DNA of 23,007 nucleotides from CALACW01 sp002431305 (lineage in GTDB: Bacteria > Bacillota > Clostridia > Oscillospirales > Acutalibacteraceae), in the NCBI GenBank assembly GCA_937890355.1, contig CALACW010000155.1, forward strand, positions 1-23,007, written 5' to 3'. The notes beneath the pieces are model-generated. The model had not been told where the DNA came from, searched no databases, and saw only the letters and a program-made list of their open reading frames with translations. The position numbers and the translations under genes were made by a program. Shown in pieces: positions 6,389 through 14,493 of this stretch (position 1 is its first letter; each line of letters opens with the position of its first letter).

Positions 6389-9300
6389 ATGAAAAAACGA
6401 ATCATATCCGTTCTTTGTGTATTTCTTGCATTAACGCTTGTTTTTGCGGTTTCATCTCCCGCGGGGGCTTTTCTCGGCGAGGAAAAGAATCCGAGCGACG
6501 ATGCGTTCGGCTATACGTACGCGTTCGTTTCCGAAAATGAAATTGAGATAACGTCATATTCGGGTTATCTTAAAGAGGTCACGGTTCCGTCGAAGATCGA
6601 CGGTTACACCGTAGTCGGAATTAAAAGCTTTCATACCTATGAGGATTCTTCCTATCCGAATGAGTTTGTGCAAAAGATTATTCTGCCGAATACGGTAACA
6701 TATATTTCCGACGAAGCTTTTTATCAGCCGACAGACTGGGCGACATCAAGGTTTTCGCCTCTTCGGGAGATCGTTCTGCCCGAGGGACTTAAAACCATCG
6801 GCAAAAATGCGTTCGGAAAAAACATGGAGCTTCTGAAAATAGAAATTCCCGCGAGCGTTACGGATATAGAACGCGGTGCGTTTTACGGCTGTACGAATCT
6901 TTCCGACGTAACATTTAAGGGTAATAATACTTTTGTGCACGGCGGTGCGTTCGGCTCGCTGATGTACGGCGATGAATTTGCCGGTTTTTTGTCATCTCTT
7001 TATAACGAATGGCTTTACGATGATAATTCGTCCGACTTTTTCGTCTGGCAGAATCAGCTGCTTGCTTACAAGGGCGAGAGCAAAACTCCCCTTATCCCGG
7101 ATTCCGTTAAGACAATCGCACCCAGGGCGTTTTACGGCAGTGAAATCACGGGCGTTACGATTCCGCAGAGTGTAAAAGAGATAGGACAATATGCGTTTTA
7201 TGAAACCGGCACGCTCGAAAGCGTTGTTATTCCGTCAAGCGTTGAAGTTATAGACGATAACGGATTCTGCGATTGTTCGGCGTTGAAATCCGTTACGCTT
7301 AATAAAGGATTAAAACGGATAAACGACAGCGCGTTCAGTGACTGTGAAGCTCTTACGAGTATCAATCTTCCCGAGGGCTTGACGGTTTTGGAGGACTGCG
7401 CTTTTAACAATTGCGCAAATCTCGAAAAAATATCGTTTCCCGATTCTCTGATTGAAGCCGAGACGAGTTGTTTTTCCGAGACAAAATGGCTGTATGACCG
7501 TTCCGACGATGAAGATATGTATGTCGGCTCCGTCTATATCGGCAGACCGAAGTATAACGCATATCCGTCGAAGCTTACCGTCCGCGCCGGTACAAAGACT
7601 GTTTTTATCGAAAATGATTTACAGGATGTTGACGAGCTTATTCTTCCCGACACTCTTAAATCGATTACGATAGAGGATGCGGGATATTACTGTAATATTA
7701 AAAATCTGAAAATTCCCGAGAGCGTCGATTATATAAACATTCAGGGTATGCAGAAACTTGAAAACATAACGCTTCCCGCCCGTGCAAAGCTCGGCGAGGG
7801 CTGTTTTGCAAGCTGTCAGAATGTTAAAATATCAAAACTGCCCGAGGGTAACGTCGTTTTAAAGGACGTATGCTTCGGCAAAACAAAAAACGTCGTTCTG
7901 CCCGACGATACGCTTGAACTGCGCGGCGGCGGAATATTCGGAAACGGAGGGCAGTCCGATACGGTATCGGTTGACCTTAAGAACGTCAGAATAATCGAGA
8001 ACGGCGCACTGGCGAATCTTAACTCCCTTATGAGCATTACGATTCCCGACTCCGTAATGGTTCTCGGACAGAACGCATTTTCGAACTGTACGAACTTAAA
8101 GAGTATTAAGGGAGGTAAAAACGTTAGATTTATAGGCGATTCGTGTTTCTCCGACTGTACGTCGCTCACCGATTTCGGTTCGCTTACCGAAAACGTAACG
8201 AGGGTAAAATCGCTTGCGTTTCAAAACACCGCGTGGTTTAACTCGCAGTCCGACGGCGTTGTGTATTTCGGCAAGGTTGCGTACGCGTACAAAGGCGACG
8301 CGCCGAGCAATACGGTTGTTTCGCTCAAACCAGGCACCGTCAGCGTCTCCGAATATTTCTGCGACGGTCAGACAGAGCTTAACACGTTTAAAGAACAGCT
8401 CGGAATAGTCGGCGTTATTCTCCCGGCAAGCTGTAAACGCGTTGACGCTTCGGCTTTTGCGCTATGCAAAAATTTAAAATATATCGTCCTCGGCGGAGCC
8501 GAATATATAGGACAGGAAGCGTTTAACGAGAGCGCGTGCGAGAGCATAGATCTCTCCGATTCCGTCCGCTTTGTCGGCAATAACGCATTCTCCGCGCCGA
8601 ATATTAAGGCCGTTCACTTAAACGACGGGCTTGTTGTTCTTGACGAGGGCGCGTTCTTCACATATGGTTACGGCAAGGGCGTTACCGTTCCCGATTCTGT
8701 TAAATATATAGGAACCAACGCGCTCGGCTGGAGTCCCATTGACCCCGAGGATATGTTTGCCGGATTGAAAACAATTGACGGCTTTACGATATACGGCAAT
8801 ACTGGAACAGTCGGCGAAACTTACGCAAATACGAATGAAATTACGTTCGTTTCGGGTTCGAACTGTTCGAAGCACGACTTTGTAACAGAGGAAATCCCCG
8901 CTTCTGCGCACAGCGCGTCGATGACGAGAAAAACGTGCATAAACTGCGGATACGTTTTATCCTCTTCGCACGGCGATAATCCCGTTCCTCCCGTAACCGA
9001 GCCGACAACCAAACCTCCCGTAACGGAACCGACAACCAAGCCTCCCGTAACAGAGCCGACAACAGCGCCTGCAACGAAGCCTCCCGTTACAGAACCCACG
9101 ACCTCCCCGGACGATAAACCGACGACATCGCCGAATCCCGAGCCGACAACCGACGGCACGAACGGCATTGTTCCGAATCCCGATTCCGGAGTTACGGTCA
9201 GTAAATCGTATATAATCGCCGTGAGCGGTAAGACGTCGGGAATCACCGGTTCCGAGTTTAAGCTGATGTTTAAAAATACCGACCTTCCGATAGGCGATAC

Positions 9301-9559
9301 TCTTACGATACCGACGGGACTCAAGTTTACATATAATAACGTCGAATATACGGTCATAATTAAGGGTGATGTGAATTTTGACGGCAAGATAACCGCGGCG
9401 GACGCGAGACTTATACTGCGAATTGCTGCAAAACTCGATTCGGCGGATGAAGTAACCTCATACGCGGCGGATATAAATTCGGACACGAAAGTCACCGCAA
9501 AGGAAGCGAGAAGCGTTTTGAGATTTACGGCGAGACTGGCAAGTTCAATAAACGGTTAA
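6389..9559 (+). CDS. Secreted BspA-type LRR protein with Pro/Thr linker and dockerin
   Basis: 1056 residues; CGGAGGAG sits just upstream of the ATG. Parts: signal peptide about 1-27 (core ALTLVFAV, ending PAGA); BspA-type LRRs about 35-820, less regular than in the 1967 gene; a single degenerate Cys motif (C826 and a later CINCG); a Pro/Thr linker about 865-923 made of PPVTEPTTK units; a small beta-rich module about 938-992; type I dockerin 993-1056. The first calcium loop, GDVNFDGKITAAD, is canonical; in the second, ADINSDTKVTAKE, Thr replaces the usual Gly at loop position 6. The module plus dockerin is clearly homologous to the end of the 1967 product, but there is no cohesin-like N-terminus. 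It is a likely binding protein exposed on the surface or in a secreted complex. No enzymatic domain is visible. Confidence 0.93.
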   Translation: MKKRIISVLCVFLALTLVFAVSSPAGAFLGEEKNPSDDAFGYTYAFVSENEIEITSYSGYLKEVTVPSKIDGYTVVGIKSFHTYEDSSYPNEFVQKIILPNTVTYISDEAFYQPTDWATSRFSPLREIVLPEGLKTIGKNAFGKNMELLKIEIPASVTDIERGAFYGCTNLSDVTFKGNNTFVHGGAFGSLMYGDEFAGFLSSLYNEWLYDDNSSDFFVWQNQLLAYKGESKTPLIPDSVKTIAPRAFYGSEITGVTIPQSVKEIGQYAFYETGTLESVVIPSSVEVIDDNGFCDCSALKSVTLNKGLKRINDSAFSDCEALTSINLPEGLTVLEDCAFNNCANLEKISFPDSLIEAETSCFSETKWLYDRSDDEDMYVGSVYIGRPKYNAYPSKLTVRAGTKTVFIENDLQDVDELILPDTLKSITIEDAGYYCNIKNLKIPESVDYINIQGMQKLENITLPARAKLGEGCFASCQNVKISKLPEGNVVLKDVCFGKTKNVVLPDDTLELRGGGIFGNGGQSDTVSVDLKNVRIIENGALANLNSLMSITIPDSVMVLGQNAFSNCTNLKSIKGGKNVRFIGDSCFSDCTSLTDFGSLTENVTRVKSLAFQNTAWFNSQSDGVVYFGKVAYAYKGDAPSNTVVSLKPGTVSVSEYFCDGQTELNTFKEQLGIVGVILPASCKRVDASAFALCKNLKYIVLGGAEYIGQEAFNESACESIDLSDSVRFVGNNAFSAPNIKAVHLNDGLVVLDEGAFFTYGYGKGVTVPDSVKYIGTNALGWSPIDPEDMFAGLKTIDGFTIYGNTGTVGETYANTNEITFVSGSNCSKHDFVTEEIPASAHSASMTRKTCINCGYVLSSSHGDNPVPPVTEPTTKPPVTEPTTKPPVTEPTTAPATKPPVTEPTTSPDDKPTTSPNPEPTTDGTNGIVPNPDSGVTVSKSYIIAVSGKTSGITGSEFKLMFKNTDLPIGDTLTIPTGLKFTYNNVEYTVIIKGDVNFDGKITAADARLILRIAAKLDSADEVTSYAADINSDTKVTAKEARSVLRFTARLASSING
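8981..9156 (+). repeat. Pro/Thr linker built from 27-bp repeats
   Basis: Four units based on PPVTEPTTK (27 bp), the third one extended, lie in frame between the LRR region and the C-terminal module. Such linkers usually act as flexible, often glycosylated spacers in extracellular proteins. Confidence 0.8.
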
Positions 9560-9582
9560 TTTTTTGAAAATATAATAATTGC

Positions 9583-9626
9583 AAAATAAAAACGGCGGGC
9601 TGTAAATGAAGTACAGCCTGCCGTTT
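9583..9626 (-). terminator. Intrinsic terminator, probably for the minus-strand lipoprotein gene
   Basis: A 15-bp stem (9590-9604 with 9612-9626, one G-U pair) is followed by a T-rich run on the minus strand (complement of 9583-9592, TTTTTATTTT type). On the plus strand there is no T-run, but the stem directly follows the LRR gene and may act in both directions. Confidence 0.75.
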
Positions 9627-9661
9627 CGCGTGCAGATATTACAAAGCGTAAACATTCTTTT

Positions 9662-9812
9662 TGTAGGGGAAGACATTGTCTTCCCGCATGAGATTTATGG
9701 TTTTATCAATAATAAAATTGCGTCAGCAATATGAAATCTGCGGGTTTCCGAAGGCAAAATCATAATTAAAAATTTCTGCCTTTACCCCGGGAAGACAATG
9801 TCTTCCCCTACA
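9662..9812. mobile_element. MITE-like repeat with 25-bp perfect terminal inverted repeats (copy B)
   Basis: Bases 9662-9686 and 9788-9812 are exact reverse complements over 25 bp, enclosing a 101-bp interior. Each end contains its own palindrome, GGGAAGAC-ATT-GTCTTCCC, and the outermost bases are TGTAGGGG/CCCCTACA. No coding capacity exists and no target duplication is obvious. Interior sequence recurs at 1767-1842 and 18872-18998. It lies between two convergent genes, 9560-9850. A non-autonomous element or REP-like repeat fits; a transposase partner is not in the window. Confidence 0.8.
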
Positions 9813-9850
9813 TAATTTGTTCATTCCTTAAAAACAATTTATGCAGTAAA

Positions 9851-11080
9851 TTACTGCTGATTTCCCAATGTTAATTTTATCGCCGTTGCATCGACCTTAT
9901 AATATTTGCAGTCGGGGGCGGTTTCGCCGTTATCGTCGGTTGATTGCATCTCAACAATCAGGTTTCCGTATTCGTCGGTTACAATGTTTGAAACAACCGT
10001 AAATTCGCCTTCCTCGGGGGTGAATGAAATGTCGTAAACCTTATCGTTAAACAGATTGATAAGTTTGTATTCCTTCTCGACACCGTTTGACGTTGTGTAT
10101 TTTTTCATGAAAATGACATACGGACAGTTTTTCGTATTCACCGCGTTCGCATTACCGTGGACAAGATAAATTTCCGCCGGGTCTCGTTCTTTTTCGAAAA
10201 GCGTGATTTTGCCGTCGGAGAGTTTGTAAATCGCGGTATCGTTATACCCGATGAACATGCAGTCGGCGAAAACCTTGAATTCATTGCATATAATCGACGA
10301 GTCGGGGAACATTGCCGTTGACTGTAATTTGCCGTCCGAATCGTAAATTCTCAGCTGTTTTTTGCCCGAAACGTCGCAGATTATATAAACTAAATTGTTA
10401 TAAGCGCACGCGTTTACGATTTTAACCCCGTTTTCGGGCGTTACGAATTTAACGTTTTCCTTTGTTTTAACATTATATTTCATTAAATCATTTGCAAGGT
10501 AAATGAATTCTTCGTCGTTCAGTTTCGACATTTTAATGTTCGTCGGCGAGGAATAGTCAATCGTCAGAACGCTTACGCATTCGCTGTATGAATAAGACGC
10601 GCATATGAGGACGCATTTGTTGTTATTGTTTTCGTCGTGTTTGGGCGTGACGAATTCATATAAATCCGTGTCGTTCATTATAACGCTGTCTGAGCTTACA
10701 AAGTCGGCGGTAAGTAAGTCATTGTTTAAAAACTTTGTAAGTTCATCGTTTTTTATATCGTAACCGCCCCAATTTACGTTGTCGGGCTGAATCGACTCCT
10801 CGCCCTCGTCAATGTATGACGAAATGATAATGTCCGCGCAGAAATCGCCGAGCATGGTAAAACCGTTTCTTACACTGCTTACCGAATTTTTATGGTCGGT
10901 CGTGAAGTAAAGCTTTGCTTTGCCGAGGTCGATTTTCAGTGAATCCGTAAACATCGGCAGGCTTTTTTCTTCGGCTGACGACGGTTCGCCGGTTATATCT
11001 TCGCCCGTTTTGTTCGCGCATGATGAAAACAGAACCGCAAAACATAAAAATGCAATTAATACCGACAGTGCTTTTTTCAT
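9851..11080 (-). CDS. Predicted lipoprotein of unknown function (409 residues)
   Basis: I place the start at ATG 11080-11078, where AAGGAGG (11089-11095) is 8 nt upstream and the protein begins MKKALSVLIAF with a lipobox-like FSSC at the cleavage site; an ATG 19 codons further upstream would spoil the signal peptide. After the Cys comes a short polar linker (KTGEDITGEPSSAEEK) and then a beta-rich body with repeated strands such as YNNLVYIICDVSG and FIGYNDTAIYKLSDG, reminiscent of a beta-propeller. I do not recognise the family. It is likely tethered to the outer face of the membrane. It lies downstream of the PI-PLC-like gene but a terminator and its own possible promoter separate them, so co-transcription is doubtful. 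Confidence 0.85.
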   Translation of the reverse strand: MKKALSVLIAFLCFAVLFSSCANKTGEDITGEPSSAEEKSLPMFTDSLKIDLGKAKLYFTTDHKNSVSSVRNGFTMLGDFCADIIISSYIDEGEESIQPDNVNWGGYDIKNDELTKFLNNDLLTADFVSSDSVIMNDTDLYEFVTPKHDENNNNKCVLICASYSYSECVSVLTIDYSSPTNIKMSKLNDEEFIYLANDLMKYNVKTKENVKFVTPENGVKIVNACAYNNLVYIICDVSGKKQLRIYDSDGKLQSTAMFPDSSIICNEFKVFADCMFIGYNDTAIYKLSDGKITLFEKERDPAEIYLVHGNANAVNTKNCPYVIFMKKYTTSNGVEKEYKLINLFNDKVYDISFTPEEGEFTVVSNIVTDEYGNLIVEMQSTDDNGETAPDCKYYKVDATAIKLTLGNQQ

Positions 11081-11127
11081 GGCGTTGACCTCCTTAAAAA
11101 ATGTTTTACTGCTTTTCTCAATATATA

Positions 11128-11136
11128 AGTATAACA
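11128..11136 (-). promoter_or_regulatory. Possible extended -10 promoter of the lipoprotein gene
   Basis: The minus strand reads TGTTATACT, an extended -10 (TG-N-TATACT), about 50 nt upstream of the start. No good -35 hexamer is found at 16-18 nt, so this is tentative. Confidence 0.4.
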
Positions 11137-11228
11137 CATATTTTTATAAAAGTGTGTTACAAGTGCTTACGCCGAGGTTACAAATTGTTACAAGTGCCTC
11201 TGTGTCCGCCAACGCTTTTTTTTGCAGT

Positions 11229-11262
11229 AAAAACGGGGCTTCGTTTTCACAAAGTCCCGTTT
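11229..11262 (-). terminator. Intrinsic terminator after the PI-PLC-like gene
   Basis: An 11-bp stem (11231-11241 with 11252-11262, one G-U pair) is followed on the minus strand by a TTTTT run, starting about 20 nt after the stop codon of the phospholipase-like gene. Confidence 0.8.
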
Positions 11263-11282
11263 AATTTTTATATTCTGTTGTT

Positions 11283-12413
11283 TTATTTCGTATTTAATGC
11301 GACGGTGAAACCGCCGTCGAACGTCACCGCGTAATCGTATTCGCGTTCGGGGTTGTTAAACACGGGGTGGTCGGTTGAAATTATATTTGCACCGCTCTCA
11401 ATCGCCGCGTCTTTGTCACAGTCCTTTTCCTTAGTGTAGAAATTGTCGGTTCTCGTTCTGACAATAAGTTTTTTATCATAAATGATTTTCTGCGAATTCC
11501 GAAGTGCGTCGCCCGCCTTATTAATAAGAAGGAACGAGGCGCAGTCTCTGTCCGCGTCGTCGGCTCTGAGCATCGGGAACATCGCCTGAGTTTTAATACT
11601 CTTGTCCAGGGCGATGTATTTTTCCGTTATCGTCGTGTCGTGGAGCAGAACCATTACCTTGCCGAGCGTTTCTTCAAGCGTGAGCCAGCCGTCGTTTTCT
11701 CTCATCTCTTTAAACGACGCATAGTTTTCCATCATGTCCGCGGGCGTCAGAAGCGTATCGCCGAGCGTCTCTTTTATAACCTCGTCGAGCTTCTGAGCAT
11801 AGCCGACTGTGAAATTCTTAAGACCCGAGTAGAACGGAACGTCCTTTTTCGGCTCTATTATAATCGTAATCGGGAGATGACCGGGGTTATGGTCAGACCA
11901 CATTTTAATCTCCGTCAGCGCCTTCTGAAAATCGTAGCATGTCGAGCGGATTTCGACTCCGGGTTTATGTGAAACGACGAAACTTACGTCTCCGTTTTCG
12001 TCCTTAGTCTCAACGTCAAGTTCGACGCTTCTGATTCCGGCTTCAAACTGGTCGGTCAGATTTTCGCTTTCGAATTCGGGACGCGATTCGGACACGATTC
12101 CGAATGTGAGACCGCTTAATTTGTTATATACCTTTTTATATGCGTCGCATCCCTGACGTTCATAGCTGTTGTGCGTCGCAATGAAAGAAACCTCGTTGAA
12201 TTTAACTCCGCTGTCAATTGCCTCGTTAAGGTCGAATGCGCAAAATGAGTTTTCGTCTGCGGGCGTGTAGTCGGAATAGAATTCTTCGAGCGCCTGAAGA
12301 TGCGCGTTCTGATATTCGTAGTTTTCGTATATCTCTTTTTTTGCCTCGGCAAATACGGAAGGAACGGCGAAAAGAACGGTGAAAACAGCCGCCAGAAATC
12401 TTATAATTTTCAT
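11283..12413 (-). CDS. Secreted Ca2+-dependent phosphoinositide phospholipase C-like enzyme
   Basis: 376 residues with a signal peptide (1-22, ending SVFA). The X-domain core is seen in FIATHNSY (residues 78-84, putative catalytic His81), GIRSVELDVE (126-135), SHKPG (148-152, second His149), IIIEPK (184-189) and, near the end, STDHP. This set matches the bacterial Ca2+-dependent PI-PLC family, in which two histidines cleave phosphoinositol from the lipid and acidic residues hold metal. The enzyme would act outside the cell; lipid specificity cannot be read from sequence. AGGAGA overlaps the stop of the 62-codon ORF and lies 7 nt before this ATG, so the two are probably translationally coupled. 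A terminator follows. Family assignment is firm, substrate uncertain. Confidence 0.88.
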   Translation of the reverse strand: MKIIRFLAAVFTVLFAVPSVFAEAKKEIYENYEYQNAHLQALEEFYSDYTPADENSFCAFDLNEAIDSGVKFNEVSFIATHNSYERQGCDAYKKVYNKLSGLTFGIVSESRPEFESENLTDQFEAGIRSVELDVETKDENGDVSFVVSHKPGVEIRSTCYDFQKALTEIKMWSDHNPGHLPITIIIEPKKDVPFYSGLKNFTVGYAQKLDEVIKETLGDTLLTPADMMENYASFKEMRENDGWLTLEETLGKVMVLLHDTTITEKYIALDKSIKTQAMFPMLRADDADRDCASFLLINKAGDALRNSQKIIYDKKLIVRTRTDNFYTKEKDCDKDAAIESGANIISTDHPVFNNPEREYDYAVTFDGGFTVALNTK

Positions 12414-12424
12414 ATGTATATCTC

Positions 12425-12613
12425 CTAAAAATCCGTATAGTCAATATGAACGCAGATGTATTTCTTGCCGTCAACTGTCTCCGGTTTCATTTCGGAAAAC
12501 CCCGGGTAGAATTTTTCAAGCGAGTTCATGAGCTCGTTTGCCTTTTTATTTCCAAGCGAAAAGTACATCAGCAATTCGTTTGCTTCGTTTTTTGTAAAAT
12601 CGGGTATTATCAT
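12425..12613 (-). CDS. Small protein of unknown function (62 residues), coupled to the PI-PLC-like gene
   Basis: The frame begins MIIPDFTKNEANELL and ends KKYICVHIDYTDF, with a helical first half and a beta-like, tyrosine-rich end; no signal peptide or membrane segment is visible. Its stop codon is 11 nt upstream of the phospholipase-like start and overlaps that gene's ribosome site, a normal operon arrangement. Stops in frame lie just upstream of the ATG, so this is the first possible start, yet the leader is AT-rich and the only AAGG-like site is about 20 nt away. The coding call rests on its protein-like composition and the coupling. It is not recognised as any known family. Confidence 0.55.
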   Translation of the reverse strand: MIIPDFTKNEANELLMYFSLGNKKANELMNSLEKFYPGFSEMKPETVDGKKYICVHIDYTDF

Positions 12614-12662
12614 ATATTATTATAATTATTTTATCCTTAGAAAAGAGTATCAGTAATGAGAA

Positions 12663-12693
12663 CGGGGACTGTCGGCGATTACCGCAGTCCCCG
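12663..12693 (-). terminator. Stem-loop terminator after the ceramidase-like operon
   Basis: CGGGGACTG (12663-12671) pairs with 12685-12693 over 9 bp, with an extra CGG/CCG pairing inside the loop. On the minus strand it is followed by a weak T-rich stretch (TTCTCATT). It lies 14 nt beyond the stop of the 40-codon ORF. Confidence 0.65.
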
Positions 12694-12706
12694 CAGTTTT
12701 CATGAT

Positions 12707-12829
12707 TTATTTATCAAGACTGTTTGCATAATCTCCGAGTTTTGAAACGATTTCATCGGTGTTGATGATTCCGAAACGCATGAGGAGAATAAGTATATGC
12801 ATAAACAGATGAATAAGCTCAGTCCACAT
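12707..12829 (-). CDS. 40-residue hydrophobic microprotein downstream of the ceramidase-like gene
   Basis: ATG at 12829-12827 and TAA at 12709-12707 bound a 40-codon frame. A full CGGAGG (12839-12844) lies 9 nt before the start, as good as those of the large genes. The gap to the upstream stop (12853) is 23 nt and a stem-loop terminator follows, so the frame fits as the last cistron of that operon. The N-terminal half (MWTELIHLFMHILILLMRFG) is strongly hydrophobic and amphipathic, and could lie in or on the membrane; the second half (TDEIVSKLGDYANSLDK) is polar. Family unknown. It could be a membrane-associated accessory peptide, a toxin-like peptide or a spurious frame; the ribosome site and position favour a real gene. 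Confidence 0.65.
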   Translation of the reverse strand: MWTELIHLFMHILILLMRFGIINTDEIVSKLGDYANSLDK

Positions 12830-12852
12830 TTTTATTTGCCTCCGTTTTTATT

Positions 12853-14475
12853 TTATTTGCACTCTGCGACAAGTTCAGAGTAATAATCGGTAAGCTGTGC
12901 GGCTGCCTGATCACCGAGCGAAACGAGCTCGAGCGATTTGTTTGCGGGATAAATTACCGACATGAAGTCGTTGCCGGGGATGATGTAGCCTATCTGGTCG
13001 TTCATCAGTCCGAATACGAGCATGTGTCTGTCGCCGGTGATTTCCTGAAGCGTGGGTTTCGTCCAGTCGGTGTTCGTCCATGAGGTTTCGGCGGTAAGGA
13101 ATCCGCCGTATGCGATTTCCGCCGCAAGCTCTCCGGGAACGAGAGCAACCGCGAGGTCGTTTCCTATCTCCATGTATCCTATCTCGGAGAGGACGGAAAG
13201 TTTACCGTTGTCGTTGAGAACCTTGTTCGTTACAAGTCCCATTTTGCCGGCAAATGTAAGAATCGGGTTGTCAATCGAGAATTTAACTTCCTTATTTCTT
13301 ATGTTAAGAAGGGGAGCTACTTCATTCTCGTCCGTGTTCTGCATGAGAACGTCCGCAAGAACTTCACCGTAAACCTTGAGTTCTTCCGCTCCGTCAAGAC
13401 CGTCGCAAGTCTCGGGATGAATCTGAGAGGTGCCCTGCTCTGCGTCGAGGATGAGCAGGAAGTTATAACCCATCTCGTTTATTGCCTGTTCCATATAATA
13501 AGGATAGTCGCCGGTAACGTCGGTTCCGCCCGCTCCGAATCCTACGCAGTGTATGGGAGAGGTTGAGAATACGGTGCCCTTACTTCCGTCGTCGGGAACG
13601 AAACGGAAACGGTCGAAGTTTGTGTCGAGAACGTAGGGAGGTCTTTTATCTCTTACATACTCTGTCATGTCAAGCTCCGCATAGTAGAGCTTGCCGGTTT
13701 TCATGGATTCTACGGCTGCCTTTACGGTATCGCCCGTTACCTTATAAAGGTTCTCCATGTATTCTTTATTTTGTCCGTTAACGGGAGCCTTGCCCGAAAT
13801 GTTTCTGAATCCGTTGCCAAGTTCCTTGAGAAGAGGACCGTTCATGCCGAAAGTATCTACCGCGCTGTGCTGATGAAGAACGGAGATGTTAAGACTTGTA
13901 ATGTTCATTTCCTTGCAGTAATCCGCAAGAGAGAGACGAATTCCTCTTACGTCGGTAAGTGACATGCCGTAGCCGTCGATAACTGCGAATACGGTGATTC
14001 CTCTTGAGCTTCCGTCGTCAAGAGCGATGGTTCTGACTTTAAGATCGTCCGCCACGCTTGTAACAAGCTTATCCTTAACGGAGAGAGAACCTGCGACGTA
14101 GTGTTTTCCGTCCATGATGTTCTGACCCTCGAGAAGAGAAGCCTCGCCGTAGCCAAGCGACCACTGTGCGCCGTCGGCGGGTTCGTTTAAAAATTCGGAA
14201 CTGCCCGCCATGAATCCGTCGGACGAATAGTTATCCGAGCTCTCCCACGACTTGGGAGCGGGGACGAGGAGGTTTATCGCCTTTACAAGAACTTTAATAA
14301 TCTTGTCAACAGCATTGTAAAAACCTTTTGTGATTTTGTTAACGTTCTTTGTGCCGTCGGATTCCGCTATGACGTAATCGTTCTCATACTCAGCCGCGAA
14401 CGCTGCGGGAGCGAGGGGAAGAATCATTGCGAAACAGAGAACGACGGCGAGAATTTTTTTAAGATGTTTTTTCAT
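12853..14475 (-). CDS. Secreted neutral/alkaline ceramidase-like hydrolase
   Basis: 540 residues. Signal peptide 1-28 (ending AAFAA) is followed by an amphipathic helix about 45-72, then the catalytic region. Features shared with the neutral ceramidase family are LGYGEA (107-112), VFAVIDGYGMS (162-172), HQHS (201-204, putative Zn ligands H201 and H203), SPIHCVGFG (306-314), TGDYP (321-325) and VPGELAAE (446-453). Such enzymes hydrolyse the amide bond of ceramides; this divergent member may have another amide or ester substrate. AAGGAGA lies about 10 nt before the ATG, and only 18 nt separate it from the metallophosphoesterase stop, so the two form an operon with the 40-codon ORF. It has no dockerin. 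Family call moderate, secretion sure. Confidence 0.75.
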   Translation of the reverse strand: MKKHLKKILAVVLCFAMILPLAPAAFAAEYENDYVIAESDGTKNVNKITKGFYNAVDKIIKVLVKAINLLVPAPKSWESSDNYSSDGFMAGSSEFLNEPADGAQWSLGYGEASLLEGQNIMDGKHYVAGSLSVKDKLVTSVADDLKVRTIALDDGSSRGITVFAVIDGYGMSLTDVRGIRLSLADYCKEMNITSLNISVLHQHSAVDTFGMNGPLLKELGNGFRNISGKAPVNGQNKEYMENLYKVTGDTVKAAVESMKTGKLYYAELDMTEYVRDKRPPYVLDTNFDRFRFVPDDGSKGTVFSTSPIHCVGFGAGGTDVTGDYPYYMEQAINEMGYNFLLILDAEQGTSQIHPETCDGLDGAEELKVYGEVLADVLMQNTDENEVAPLLNIRNKEVKFSIDNPILTFAGKMGLVTNKVLNDNGKLSVLSEIGYMEIGNDLAVALVPGELAAEIAYGGFLTAETSWTNTDWTKPTLQEITGDRHMLVFGLMNDQIGYIIPGNDFMSVIYPANKSLELVSLGDQAAAQLTDYYSELVAECK

Positions 14476-14493
14476 TTTGCCGTTCTCCTTTTA

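Noticed and set aside
8821..9495. Minus-strand open frame of 224 codons with Gly/Val-Thr repeats
   Set aside because: The repetitive stretch is the complement of the Pro/Thr linker codons; there is no start context or promoter.
11081..11137. Upstream start of the lipoprotein gene giving a 428-residue protein
   Set aside because: The 19 extra residues lack a ribosome site and would place polar residues before the signal peptide; the ATG at 11080 has AAGGAGG at 8 nt.
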